DNA of 64,000 nt. Source: Novosphingobium sp. (GTDB lineage Bacteria; Pseudomonadota; Alphaproteobacteria; Sphingomonadales; Sphingomonadaceae). Both the position numbers and the translations under genes were made by a program. Shown in pieces: positions 54,174-62,857 of this stretch. The notes under the pieces were generated by a model that saw nothing but the letters and a program-made list of their open reading frames with translations, was not told the origin of the DNA and searched no databases. The first letter of the stretch is position 1; every line of letters starts with the position of its first letter. The stretch is from positions 124,001-188,000 of the forward strand of contig JACKKX010000001.1 in the NCBI GenBank assembly GCA_024236215.1, written 5' to 3'.

Positions 54174-56114
54174 TCACCCCCCAGGGTGATAGAAATCCCA
54201 CACCGTCTGCGCCACCGCCGCGCTAACGCCGGGCGCGCGCTGCAGGTCTTCGAGGGCGGCGGCGCGGACCTTGCTGGCGGTGCCGAAGTGCAGCAGTAGC
54301 GCGCGCTTGCGGGCCGGACCGATGCCGGGAATCTCGTCGAGCGGGCTGGCGCTGATCGCTCGGCTGCGCTTCTCGCGGTGGGCACCGATGGCGAATCGGT
54401 GCACCTCGTCGCGCAGGCGCTGGAGGTGGAACAGCAGCGGGGCGTTCTCGGGCAACATCTTTTCGCGTCCGTCGGGGAAGTGAAACACCTCGCGCCCCTC
54501 GCGCCCGTGGTGCGGGCCCTTGGCGATCGCGATCAGCGGCACGTCCTCGATCCCCAGCTCCTCCAGCGTATCACGCGCCGCGCTCATCTGACCCTTGCCG
54601 CCGTCGATCAGCACCAGATCGGGCCACATCCCGCCGTCGCGGTCAGGATCTTCGTCCTGCGCGCGGGCGAAGCGGCGGGCAAACACTTCTCGCATCATGG
54701 CGAAATCGTCGTTGCTCTGCGCTGCCTTGATGTTCCACTTGCGGTACTGGCCCTTGACGAACCCTTCGGGCCCGGCGACCACCATCGCGCCCAGCGCATG
54801 GGCGCCCTGGACGTGGCTGTTGTCGTAAATCTCGATCCGGGCGGGCGGTTCGGGCAGTTCGAGGAATTCGGCCAGTTCGCGGTTGAGCCGGGCCTTGGTG
54901 CCGGTTTCGGCGGCGCGGCGATCGAGTGCTTCGGCGGCGTTGCGGCGGGCCTGCTCCATCAGGCGGCGGCGATCGCCGCGCTGGGGCACCGAAACCTCCA
55001 CCTTGCCACCCGCCGCCCCGGCCAATGCCTCGGCCAGCAGCGCGGCCTCGGGCAGGGCCCGATCGACCAGGATCAGCCGCGGCGGTGGCACTTCCTCATA
55101 GAACTGGGCGAGGAAGGCGGTGAGCACCTCGGCCTCGTCCAGCCCTTCGGTATGGCCCGGGAAAAAGGCGCGGTGGCCCCAGTTCTGCCCGCCACGGATG
55201 AAAAAGGCCTGGACCGCCATGTGCCCGCCCTTCACCGCCAGCGCGAAGACATCGGCGTTGCCCACCCCTTCGGCGTTCACAGCCTGGCTGCCCTGGATGA
55301 AGGTGGCGGCGCGGAGGCGATCGCGCAGCATCGCCGCACGCTCGAAATCGAGCGCTTCGGCAGCCTGGTTCATCTGCGCTTCCATCTTCTTCTGGACCGC
55401 GCTCGACCGGCCGCCAAGAAAGTCGCGCGCCTCGTCCACCAGCTCGGCATATCCCGCCGCGTCGATCCGCCCGACGCAGGGGGCCGAACAGCGCTTGATC
55501 TGATAAAGCAGGCAGGGCCGGTCGCGCCGGGCCATGAAGCTGTCGGTGCAGCTCCTGAGCAGGAACAGCTTCTGCAAGGCGTTGATCGTGGTGTTGACCG
55601 AGCCGGCGCTGGCGAAGGGGCCGTAATAGTTGCCCTTGGCCCGCCGCGCGCCGCGATGCTTGGTGATCCGGGGAAAGGCATGATCGGTGCGCAGCAGGAT
55701 GAAGGGAAAGCTTTTGTCGTCCCGCAGCAGCACGTTGTAGGGCGGGCGAAAGCGCTTGATGAGCTGCGCCTCGAGCAGCAATGCCTCGGCCTCGGAATTG
55801 GTGGTGACGATGGTCATCGCCCGGGTCTGCGCAACCATACGCTGCAGCCGCAGCGGCAGCCGTTCGATCTGGGTGTAGTTCGCCACCCGGTTGCGCAGTG
55901 CCCGCGCCTTGCCAACGTATAGCACGTCGCCGCGCGCATCGAGCATGCGGTAGACCCCGGGGCGAGGCGCCAGCGTTGCCAGCACCTCACGGATCGCGGC
56001 CACCCCGGCTTCCAGATCGGGCTGGCTGCCCTTCATCGTGTAGGTCGCGCGCTCCTCGTTGAAGCGTTCGGCGCCATTGGGATGGGGCGGAGTTCCGGCG
56101 GGGGTGCGAGCCAT
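54174..56114 (-). CDS. uvrC: excinuclease ABC subunit C
   Basis: 646 residues. It makes both incisions during nucleotide excision repair. The GIY-YIG domain is at residues ~40-120 (RPGVYRMLDARGDVLYVGKARALRNRVANY), then a Cys cluster near CLLYQIKRCSAPCVG, the UVR motif MNQAAEALDFERAAMLRDRL, the RNase H-like endonuclease IEIYDNSHVQGAHALGAMV, and a C-terminal double HhH (DEIPGIGPARKRALLLHFG). ATG 56114 is chosen because RFNEERATY near residue 17 is conserved in sphingomonad UvrC; an internal ATG at residue 27 would drop it. Confidence 0.96.
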   Translation of the reverse strand: MARTPAGTPPHPNGAERFNEERATYTMKGSQPDLEAGVAAIREVLATLAPRPGVYRMLDARGDVLYVGKARALRNRVANYTQIERLPLRLQRMVAQTRAMTIVTTNSEAEALLLEAQLIKRFRPPYNVLLRDDKSFPFILLRTDHAFPRITKHRGARRAKGNYYGPFASAGSVNTTINALQKLFLLRSCTDSFMARRDRPCLLYQIKRCSAPCVGRIDAAGYAELVDEARDFLGGRSSAVQKKMEAQMNQAAEALDFERAAMLRDRLRAATFIQGSQAVNAEGVGNADVFALAVKGGHMAVQAFFIRGGQNWGHRAFFPGHTEGLDEAEVLTAFLAQFYEEVPPPRLILVDRALPEAALLAEALAGAAGGKVEVSVPQRGDRRRLMEQARRNAAEALDRRAAETGTKARLNRELAEFLELPEPPARIEIYDNSHVQGAHALGAMVVAGPEGFVKGQYRKWNIKAAQSNDDFAMMREVFARRFARAQDEDPDRDGGMWPDLVLIDGGKGQMSAARDTLEELGIEDVPLIAIAKGPHHGREGREVFHFPDGREKMLPENAPLLFHLQRLRDEVHRFAIGAHREKRSRAISASPLDEIPGIGPARKRALLLHFGTASKVRAAALEDLQRAPGVSAAVAQTVWDFYHPGG

Positions 56115-56237
56115 GCAAGGCGGGATAGGGCCTCTTCGGCACGCTTGGAAGCCGGTAGTTGACGCAATCCAAAGCTCTGTTACGCTGCGCCGCACAAGAC
56201 CTGCTGAAAGCGGGCTGTGGGAGAGGAGAGCAAGCGC

Positions 56238-57740
56238 TTGCGGCAACTCCAGGGGATGGACGCCTCGTTCGTCGCGCTCGAAACGCGCAATTCGCCGATG
56301 CACATCGGCTCGATCCTGATTTACAATCCCGCCACGGCGCCGGGCGGCTTCGTCCGCTTCAAGGATATCCTGCGCTTTTTCGAAAGCCGGATGCAGCTTT
56401 CGCGAACCATGCGCCAGCGGCTGGTGCGGGTGCCGTTCGACCTCGATTATCCCTGGTGGATCGAGGACAAGGAGTTCGATCTCGAATACCATGTCCGCCA
56501 CCTGGCCCTGCCCAAGCCGGGGGACTGGCGGCAGCTGTGCATCCAGGCAGCACGAATCTTCGCCCGCCCGCTCGATCTGACGCGCCCGCCGTGGGAGTTC
56601 ACCGTGGTTGAGGGGCTAGACAACATCCCAGGCGTGGCGCCCGGTTCCTTTGCGATGGTCACCAAGGTGCACCATGCCGCAATCGATGGGATGAGCGGGA
56701 TCGACCTGATGGAGGCGCTCCATACGCTCGATCCCAATACGCCCCCGCCCAATGAGCCCGACACCTGGCAGGGTGAGGACGTGCCCAATTTCGCGGGGCT
56801 GCTGGGCAAGGCCTGGCTCAATGCGGTGGCCAACCCGCTGCGCCAGGTCGATGTCGCGGCCAAGGCAGTGCCGGGCATTGCCAATGTCATCAAGGGCCTG
56901 GCCAAGCGCGATTTCGGTCTCCACGGCGAGATGCTGGCGCCGCGCTGCCGGTTCAATCACACGATTTCGCCCAACCGCGTGGTTGAGGGCCGCTCGGTGC
57001 CGCTGGCCGATATCAAGGCGATCCGCGAGGCGGTGCCCGGGGCCAAGGTCAACGACGTGTTCCTGGCAATCGTCGGAGGGGCAATGCGCCGCTACCTCGA
57101 ACACCATGGCGACCTGCCCGACAAGACGCTGACCGCGATGGCCCCGATCTCGGTCCGTTCGGGCGGTGAAAAGGGAGATATGGGCAACCAGGTGGCGGCG
57201 ATGATCGCGCCGCTCGGCACCCATATCGCCGATCCGCTTGAGCGGCTGAAGTTCGTCCATTCCGAAACGGTCAATTCCAAGGCGATGACCGACGCGCTGG
57301 GCGCCCGCAACATGACCGAGATCAGCAAGGTCAGCCCGGCGCTGTTCATGGCGCTTGGCGCGCAGCTCTATACCCGTCTTGGCCTGGCCGACCGGGTCGG
57401 ACCGCCGTTTTCGACCGTGGTCACCAACGTCCCTGGTCCGCCAGTGCCGATCTACTCCTCCGGTGCGCGGCTCGAAAGCATGATGGGACTGCTCTGCCTG
57501 ACCGATGGGCTGGGCCTGGGTCACGTTGTGCAAAGCTATGTCCGGGAAGCGACCATCGCTTTCACCGCCTGCCGCAAACTGATGCCCGATCCGGACTTCT
57601 ACGCAGACTGTATTGAGAAGAGTTTCGAGGATCTGCGCGATGCTGCCAAGGCCGCGCCGGCTGTCTCGAAGCCCAAGGAAAAATCCAAACCCGCGGCGAA
57701 AAAGGGCGCCGCCAAGCCCCGAAAGGCCAAGAAGGCATGA
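56238..57740 (+). CDS. wax ester synthase/diacylglycerol acyltransferase (WS/DGAT) family protein
   Basis: 500 residues from TTG 56238. The acyltransferase motif HHAAIDG (His145-Gly151) in KVHHAAIDGMSGIDLME, the NVPGPPVPIY block and the N-terminus RQLQGMDASFVALETRNSPMHIG are diagnostic. It should join fatty acyl-CoA to a long-chain alcohol or diacylglycerol, making storage or envelope lipids. The C-terminus has a Lys/Ala tail (KEKSKPAAKKGAAKPRKAKKA) beyond the family core. GGAGAGGAG precedes the TTG. It overlaps the following hydrolase (ATGA). Confidence 0.92.
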   Translation: MRQLQGMDASFVALETRNSPMHIGSILIYNPATAPGGFVRFKDILRFFESRMQLSRTMRQRLVRVPFDLDYPWWIEDKEFDLEYHVRHLALPKPGDWRQLCIQAARIFARPLDLTRPPWEFTVVEGLDNIPGVAPGSFAMVTKVHHAAIDGMSGIDLMEALHTLDPNTPPPNEPDTWQGEDVPNFAGLLGKAWLNAVANPLRQVDVAAKAVPGIANVIKGLAKRDFGLHGEMLAPRCRFNHTISPNRVVEGRSVPLADIKAIREAVPGAKVNDVFLAIVGGAMRRYLEHHGDLPDKTLTAMAPISVRSGGEKGDMGNQVAAMIAPLGTHIADPLERLKFVHSETVNSKAMTDALGARNMTEISKVSPALFMALGAQLYTRLGLADRVGPPFSTVVTNVPGPPVPIYSSGARLESMMGLLCLTDGLGLGHVVQSYVREATIAFTACRKLMPDPDFYADCIEKSFEDLRDAAKAAPAVSKPKEKSKPAAKKGAAKPRKAKKA

Positions 57741-58540
57741 GTTCAGCCGCTGCAACCCACAAGATGCCCCCGCCCTCGGTTCGTGCGCCGAGCAAGCTCC
57801 TCGCGCTGGTCGAAGGGCGCGCGGTGTTCGAGCTTGCCGCGTTCTATGCCACCCGCCACCTGCTGGCCATGCTGCCAAAGGGCGATGGTCATCCGGTGCT
57901 GGTGCTGCCCGGCTTCCTCGCCTCCGACAGCTCGACCCAGCCGCTGCGCCGTCTGCTCAAGGATCTGGGCTATGAGGTGCATGGCTGGGGCCTGGGGCGC
58001 AACGTGCGGGTCGACAATTCGCGGGTCAAGGCGATGGAAGACCTTCTGCTGCGCATCCACCGCACCAGCGGGCGCAAGGTTTCGATCATCGGCTGGAGCC
58101 TGGGCGGAGTCTTCGCCCGCGAACTGGCCAAGATCCACCCCGAAGCGGTGCGCCAGGTGGTCTCGCTGGGCAGCCCGATCCATGACGACCGCCGCCATAC
58201 CAATGCCTCGCGGCTGTTCGAGATGCTCAACGGCAAGGACCCCGAACCGATCCGCAACGGCCGCTTCACCGGTTTGCATGAGGCTCCGCCAGTGCCGACC
58301 ACCTCGATCCTGACCCGCAGCGACGGGATCGTCCATTGGCGCGGCTCGGTCCAGCACCCGCACCACGGGCACGAGCTGACCGAGAACATCGAGGTTCGCG
58401 CCAGCCACTGCGGGCTTGGCGTCAATCCCAGCGTGATGGTCGCCCTGGCCGACCGCCTTGCCCAGAACGAGGGTGAGTGGAAGCCGTTCCACCCCCGGCT
58501 TTCGCAGCGCTGGATGTTTCCGACCAGCCCTCTGCACTGA
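57737..58540 (+). CDS. alpha/beta hydrolase (lipase-like)
   Basis: 267 residues. HPVLVLPGFLASDSSTQPLRRLLKDLGYEVHGWGLG is the N-terminal strand and Gly-rich oxyanion region, and GWSLGGVFARELAK is the nucleophile elbow with Ser. The likely His is in ASHCGLGVNPSVM. It is a lipase/PGAP1-like type. Being overlapped by the WS/DGAT gene suggests a role in wax ester or triacylglycerol turnover; that is inference from position. Confidence 0.87.
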   Translation: MSSAAATHKMPPPSVRAPSKLLALVEGRAVFELAAFYATRHLLAMLPKGDGHPVLVLPGFLASDSSTQPLRRLLKDLGYEVHGWGLGRNVRVDNSRVKAMEDLLLRIHRTSGRKVSIIGWSLGGVFARELAKIHPEAVRQVVSLGSPIHDDRRHTNASRLFEMLNGKDPEPIRNGRFTGLHEAPPVPTTSILTRSDGIVHWRGSVQHPHHGHELTENIEVRASHCGLGVNPSVMVALADRLAQNEGEWKPFHPRLSQRWMFPTSPLH

Positions 58541-58605
58541 GCGGGCACAAGAAGGGCCGGACGGCAGCGCCGCCCGGCCCCTTGCGACCTTGAAGGCGAT
58601 TGCAG

Positions 58606-59142
58606 CTAGAGCGCGCGCCCGTCGATCGAGACGCTGCGAATTCGTCCGTCGGCGTCGACCGAGCATGAGAAGCTGCTCCCGCCATCGACCTGGCCCTGGA
58701 CACGGTAGCCCTGACCATCGCGGTTGACCGAATCGACGCTTTCAACCCGGGTGTCGCCGCGCTGGACTTCATCCATGCAGCGCCCGACCGCGGCATTGAT
58801 CCCGCCACTGGCCTCCTGGTTCCACTGGGGCCGCGTGTCGTTTCCGTAACCGGCATCTTGGGGCCGCTCGTAACCGCCCCCATAGGTGCCGTTGTCATCA
58901 GGATAGCGGTATTCGCGCTCGCGCTGCTGTTTGGCCTTATTGGAATTGCTCGCCGCGCTGGCAATCGCCGCGATCCCGCCCAGGATCAGCACGCCGGCGA
59001 TCACATCGCCCGCATCGATCCCATCGTGATGGTGGCGTCCGCCCCACCCGCCCCAGCGATCGCGCGCCAGCGCCGGAGTTGCGATCATCGAAAGCGCCGC
59101 AGCCGAAGCCAGCAGCGTGGTACCGCGTGAAATCTTGCGCAT
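58606..59142 (-). CDS. secreted glycine-rich protein, paralogue of the next gene
   Basis: 178 residues. A signal peptide (cleavage near ALARDR) is followed by WGGWGGRHHHDG, a conserved Gly-rich membrane-like segment AGDVIAGVLILGG with ASAAS, a charged Tyr/Pro/Asp linker, and a C-terminal domain starting NAAVGRCMDEVQRG with VNRDGQGYRVQGQVDGG and FSCSVDADGRIRSVSI. The Cys pair in the last domain may form a disulfide. It shares its first half with the gene at 59269-59874. Unknown function; sphingomonads often carry several copies. Confidence 0.8.
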   Translation of the reverse strand: MRKISRGTTLLASAAALSMIATPALARDRWGGWGGRHHHDGIDAGDVIAGVLILGGIAAIASAASNSNKAKQQREREYRYPDDNGTYGGGYERPQDAGYGNDTRPQWNQEASGGINAAVGRCMDEVQRGDTRVESVDSVNRDGQGYRVQGQVDGGSSFSCSVDADGRIRSVSIDGRAL

Positions 59143-59268
59143 TTCCAAAGCCCTCCGGCAGTTCCGCCGCAGCCCTTGCTGCCTGGCTGGTCTGCCCCAT
59201 GTTGCTGGACGGGATAGGCGGTCCAGGCTTGCTGAGGCCTGAACCGCCACCCGGTGGCATCCTGGCCC

Positions 59269-59874
59269 CTAGAGGCCGCGGATTCCGCTAAAGTCGACGT
59301 CAACTACCCGGCCGCGCTCGAACCGGCACTTGAACGAGCCGCTGTCATAGCCGCGCAGGTTGTTGTTCCAGCCGCGATAGTCATTGCCCCAGCCACGGCC
59401 ATAATTGCCGTCGCCGTTGCGCCAGCTGTGCCCCGAGGTGTTGACCGCGATCCGGCCCCGGACCTCGAAGCCGTAGCGGGTGTCACGCACCGAGCGAATG
59501 TCGGTCACGTCGGCACGGCCATAGCTGTAGCGAGCCGCCATGCGCTCGGCGGCATTGACGCACTGCTCGACTGCCTGACGGGGGTTGTCATAGCCGTAGC
59601 CGCGATCATAACGATCGCCGCGATCGTAGCCGCCGTTCCAGCCGTAGCCCGCGCGATCGTAGCGGTAATCGCGATCGTACCGATCGTTCTTGCTCGCGGC
59701 GGAAGCAACGGCGGCAATCCCGCCGATAATCAGCGCACCGGCGATCACGTCGCCCGCGCTGATCCCGTCGCGGCCACGGTGGTCACGGCCTTCGGCGAAA
59801 GCGGGGCTGGCCGAAGAAGCGACCAACGCGCCCGCCGCGATGGTCCCGACAAGAGCCTTGGACAGAGTCTTCAT
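59269..59874 (-). CDS. secreted Gly/Arg/Tyr-rich protein, paralogue of the previous gene
   Basis: 201 residues. A Sec signal peptide ends near AFAEGRDH. The conserved Gly-zipper-like segment AGDVIAGALIIGG precedes ASAAS and then a low-complexity DR-rich/YDR-repeat linker (roughly 65-95) containing several RYDRDYRYDR-like units. The C-terminal domain (QAVEQCVNAAERMAARYS, DIRSVRDTRYGFEVRGRI, SFKCRFERGRVVDVDFSG) matches that of the neighbouring paralogue, including two Cys. Probably a secreted or membrane-associated protein of unknown role. Tandem duplication with the 58606 gene is likely. Confidence 0.82.
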   Translation of the reverse strand: MKTLSKALVGTIAAGALVASSASPAFAEGRDHRGRDGISAGDVIAGALIIGGIAAVASAASKNDRYDRDYRYDRAGYGWNGGYDRGDRYDRGYGYDNPRQAVEQCVNAAERMAARYSYGRADVTDIRSVRDTRYGFEVRGRIAVNTSGHSWRNGDGNYGRGWGNDYRGWNNNLRGYDSGSFKCRFERGRVVDVDFSGIRGL

Positions 59875-60007
59875 GGCATTTCATCCTTCAATCGAGTCGG
59901 GCTGGATTGCCCGGCGTTGAAGGCGGTCTAGCGAATCGGTCGTAGCGCGAGCCTGAACTGGCCTGACAGCGAATGTTCAGGTTAAGGGATATTTTTATGA
60001 ACAATCC

Positions 60008-62152
60008 TCAATCGGGGTTTAACCCGGTCCAATAGGCCAGGAAAGCCAGCACATCGGCGCCCTCGTCGATCTGCTTCTCAGCCGGCTTGCCGCTGCCGTG
60101 CCCGGCGCGCGACTCAATCCTGAGAAGGCGGGGGCGCGCTCCCCCGCCCGCCGCCTGGAGCGCTGCGACATATTTGAAGCTGTGCGCGGGCACCACCCGA
60201 TCGTCAGTATCACCGGTGGTGACCAGCACTGAGGGATAGTCTGCCCCGGCGCGGATATTGTGATAGGGGGAATAGGATCGCAGAACCTTGAAATCCGCCT
60301 CCTTGCCGGGATCGCCATAGTCATCGAGCCAGAATCGCCCGGCGGTGAAGCGATCGAAGCGCAGCATGTCCATCACCCCTGCGGCGGGGTTGGCGGCGGC
60401 AAACAGATCGGGCCGCTGGTTAATTACTGCGCCGACCAGCAGCCCGCCGTTGGACGCGCCCTGGATCGCCAGGCCGTCCTTCTTCGCGATGCCCTGGGCA
60501 ATCAGATATTCGCCTGCGGCGATGAAATCGTCGAACACGTTCTGCTTGTTGGCGCGCCGCCCGGCATCGTGCCAGTCCTTGCCGAATTCACCCCCACCGC
60601 GCAGACCGGCCATGGCGAAAGCTCCACCCGCTTCGATCCACGCAAGGCGTGTGGCGGAAAAGCCGGGGTGGAGCGCGATATCGAAGCCGCCATAGCCATA
60701 GAGCAGGGTCGGCACCGGCTTGCCCGCCGCCGCAACATCGCGCCGCCTGACGATCAGCAAGGGCACCTGGGTGCCATCGCGCGAGGTGTAGCTGCGCTGT
60801 TCGGTAACCAATCCGTTCGCGTCGAATGCCGGTTCCGGTACCGCGAAGGGCGTCACCACCCCGCTATCCAGATCATAACGGTATATTGCCGGTGGCTGAT
60901 TGAAGCTGGTGAAGCTGTAAAAGGTTTCGGGATCGCCTGGCTTGCCAAAAAAGCCCGAAGCCGTGCCCAGCAGGTTGAGCGACAACAGCTGCGCCGGGCG
61001 TCCGCGCAGATCGAACACCAGCGCGCGGCTGGCTCCGTCATCCTGATAGGAAAGGATCAGTTTGCGCCCGACCACCCGGCCGGCCTGGAGCCGCTGGCGT
61101 TGCTCGGGGACGAGCTCGCTCCATGTCGGCACCGGAGCGGCAAGATCGACACCCACCACCCGGCCCCGGGCCGCGCTCCAGTCGGTCACGAACCAGAGCC
61201 GCGAGCCGAACCCATCGATCAGCTTCCAATCGTGATCGAAACCCTCTGCCAGGCCACGCACGGCCCAGCCATCACGGCGGCGATGCGCCAGATCGACGAC
61301 ATGGATTTCGGCGCCCTCATCACCCGCGGCATTGCTGACGATCACGGCATAGCGCCGGTCAGAGGTCACTTCGGCACGGTGACGGTATTCGCGGTGGCCA
61401 GGCGTTGCGTAGACCAGTTCATCGGCCTGCTGCGGCGTGCCGAGGCGATGAAACCAGATCGCCTGATCGAAGTTCCTGGCGAGAAACTCCCCACCCCTGT
61501 CTGGCGCGGGAAAACGCGAGTAGAGGAATCCGGTCTCGTCCACCCAGGTCAACGACGAGAATTTCACCCAGCGCAGTTCGTCTGCCAAAGCCCGACCGGT
61601 GGCGACATCGATCATCCGCAGGGTTCGCCAATCGCTGCCCGCATCCTGTACCGAGTAGAGCAGTGTGCGCCCGTTCGGGCTTGGCTTCCAGGTATCGAGC
61701 GCGCTGGTGCCGTCGACCGACCAGGCATTGGGATCGAGCAGCAGGCGCGGTTTGCCCGAAAGGCCGCGCCGGACGAACAGCTGCGGCTGGTTCATCCTGC
61801 CGGTATTGCGGGTGTAGAAATAGCGCTGCCCCGCCTTCACCGGCAACCCGAAGCGATCGTAATCCATCAGCGCGCGCAGCCGCTGCTCGAACCAGGCGCG
61901 CTGAGGCAGTCCGGCAAGATAGGCGCGGGTGACGGCATCCTGGCGCAGTGCCCACTCGGCCACTGCGGGATCGCTGCGAAGATCGGCCTCGAGCCAGCGG
62001 TAAGGGTCCGCCACGGGTTCGCCGAACAGCGTCTCGCTCAGCGGATCGCGCCGCGTCTCGGGATAGGCCGGTGCGGGCCCGCCTACCGCGCCACCCAGCA
62101 GCGCCGCCGCCAGCAGCAATGCCGCCGCCTGTGCGCGGCCCCGGCTTGCCAT
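60008..62152 (-). CDS. prolyl oligopeptidase family serine peptidase
   Basis: 714 residues with a short signal peptide (residues 1-28, cleavage near PAPAYP). Residues ~70-420 form a beta-propeller that gates the active site; the C-terminal alpha/beta hydrolase has catalytic Ser567 in GASNGG, Asp650/651 in TGDTDDRVVP and His685 in RAGHGSGK. This is the S9A type that cleaves after proline in short peptides. Export suggests a periplasmic or secreted role. It lies downstream of rplQ, after a strong terminator. Confidence 0.94.
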   Translation of the reverse strand: MASRGRAQAAALLLAAALLGGAVGGPAPAYPETRRDPLSETLFGEPVADPYRWLEADLRSDPAVAEWALRQDAVTRAYLAGLPQRAWFEQRLRALMDYDRFGLPVKAGQRYFYTRNTGRMNQPQLFVRRGLSGKPRLLLDPNAWSVDGTSALDTWKPSPNGRTLLYSVQDAGSDWRTLRMIDVATGRALADELRWVKFSSLTWVDETGFLYSRFPAPDRGGEFLARNFDQAIWFHRLGTPQQADELVYATPGHREYRHRAEVTSDRRYAVIVSNAAGDEGAEIHVVDLAHRRRDGWAVRGLAEGFDHDWKLIDGFGSRLWFVTDWSAARGRVVGVDLAAPVPTWSELVPEQRQRLQAGRVVGRKLILSYQDDGASRALVFDLRGRPAQLLSLNLLGTASGFFGKPGDPETFYSFTSFNQPPAIYRYDLDSGVVTPFAVPEPAFDANGLVTEQRSYTSRDGTQVPLLIVRRRDVAAAGKPVPTLLYGYGGFDIALHPGFSATRLAWIEAGGAFAMAGLRGGGEFGKDWHDAGRRANKQNVFDDFIAAGEYLIAQGIAKKDGLAIQGASNGGLLVGAVINQRPDLFAAANPAAGVMDMLRFDRFTAGRFWLDDYGDPGKEADFKVLRSYSPYHNIRAGADYPSVLVTTGDTDDRVVPAHSFKYVAALQAAGGGARPRLLRIESRAGHGSGKPAEKQIDEGADVLAFLAYWTGLNPD

Positions 62153-62168
62153 GTGCTCTCCCCGAAAC

Positions 62169-62209
62169 GCAAAGACGGCCGCAAGCCTAGCGCTTGCGAC
62201 CGTCTTTGC
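62169..62209 (-). terminator. terminator of the rpoA-rplQ operon
   Basis: An 18-bp stem with a single mismatch (arms 62169-62186 and 62192-62209) lies just after rplQ on the minus strand and before the peptidase gene. The outer AAAGACGG/CCGTCTTT gives a short T-run at the end in the minus direction. Confidence 0.8.
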
Positions 62210-62231
62210 AATTCGTCGCTGGACGATTGGC

Positions 62232-62642
62232 TTATTCGGCTTCGTCGGTGAAGACCGGACCCGAATCCTGGCCCTTGGCCGCGCTGTCGCGATCGACCAG
62301 CTCGATCACCGCCATCGGCGCGGCGTCGGAGGCGCGGATCCCGGCCTTGATGACGCGGGTGTAGCCACCGGCGCGACCGGCATAGCGAGCGGCCAGCACG
62401 TCGAACAACTTCACCAGCTGGGCATCGTCGAGCAGACGGGCGTGGGCCAGACGGCGGTTGGAAAGCCCACCGTGCTTCGCCAGCGTGATCAGCTTTTCGA
62501 CATAGGGACGCAGTTCACGCGCCTTGGGCAGCGTGGTGGTGATCTGTTCGTGCTTGATCAGCGCCGCCGCCATGTTGCGGAACAGGGCCTTGCGGTGGCT
62601 GGAAGTGCGGTTGAGCTTACGCCCGCCGAGCTTGTGACGCAT
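62232..62642 (-). CDS. rplQ: 50S ribosomal protein L17
   Basis: 136 residues. [25 protein letters not shown] is the L17 N-terminus, then LITLAKHGG, and an acidic tail after RVIKAG. It is the last gene of the long ribosomal-protein/rpoA operon, as in most bacteria. AAGGAAAG precedes ATG 62642. The 215-base gap to rpoA upstream is longer than usual and holds an unusual inverted repeat. Confidence 0.97.
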   Translation of the reverse strand: MRHKLGGRKLNRTSSHRKALFRNMAAALIKHEQITTTLPKARELRPYVEKLITLAKHGGLSNRRLAHARLLDDAQLVKLFDVLAARYAGRAGGYTRVIKAGIRASDAAPMAVIELVDRDSAAKGQDSGPVFTDEAE

Positions 62643-62740
62643 GGGTCTTTCCTTCGTTCGTTAGGGGGCCGTGCAAGGTACCCCGTACCAGGTGCGATAG
62701 GGCCGCACCGTTCCCGTATTTTCCAGCCTCCCGGCTGGAT

Positions 62741-62822
62741 CATCACCGGCCCGCTCCCCCGACCCGACCACCCGTTAAAGGTACCCTGTGGGTGGTCGGG
62801 TCGGGGGAGCGGGCCGGTGATG
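62741..62822. repeat. perfect 33-bp inverted repeat in the rpoA-rplQ spacer
   Basis: Arms 62741-62773 and 62790-62822 are perfectly complementary over 33 bases, with a 16-base loop (62774-62789). The arms contain the core CGGCCCGCTCCCCCGACCCG and are about 75% G+C. It lies between rpoA and rplQ on the minus strand. It is far longer than a typical terminator and has no T-run, so it may be a mobile palindromic element, an RNA processing site or a transcript brake. Confidence 0.9.
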
Positions 62823-62857
62823 CAAGGTCAGGCCGGATGGCCTGACCGCACCGGATA

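Noticed and set aside
60260-62251. 663-codon open frame antisense to the prolyl oligopeptidase
   Set aside because: The peptidase has its full catalytic triad; this frame is a codon-bias shadow.
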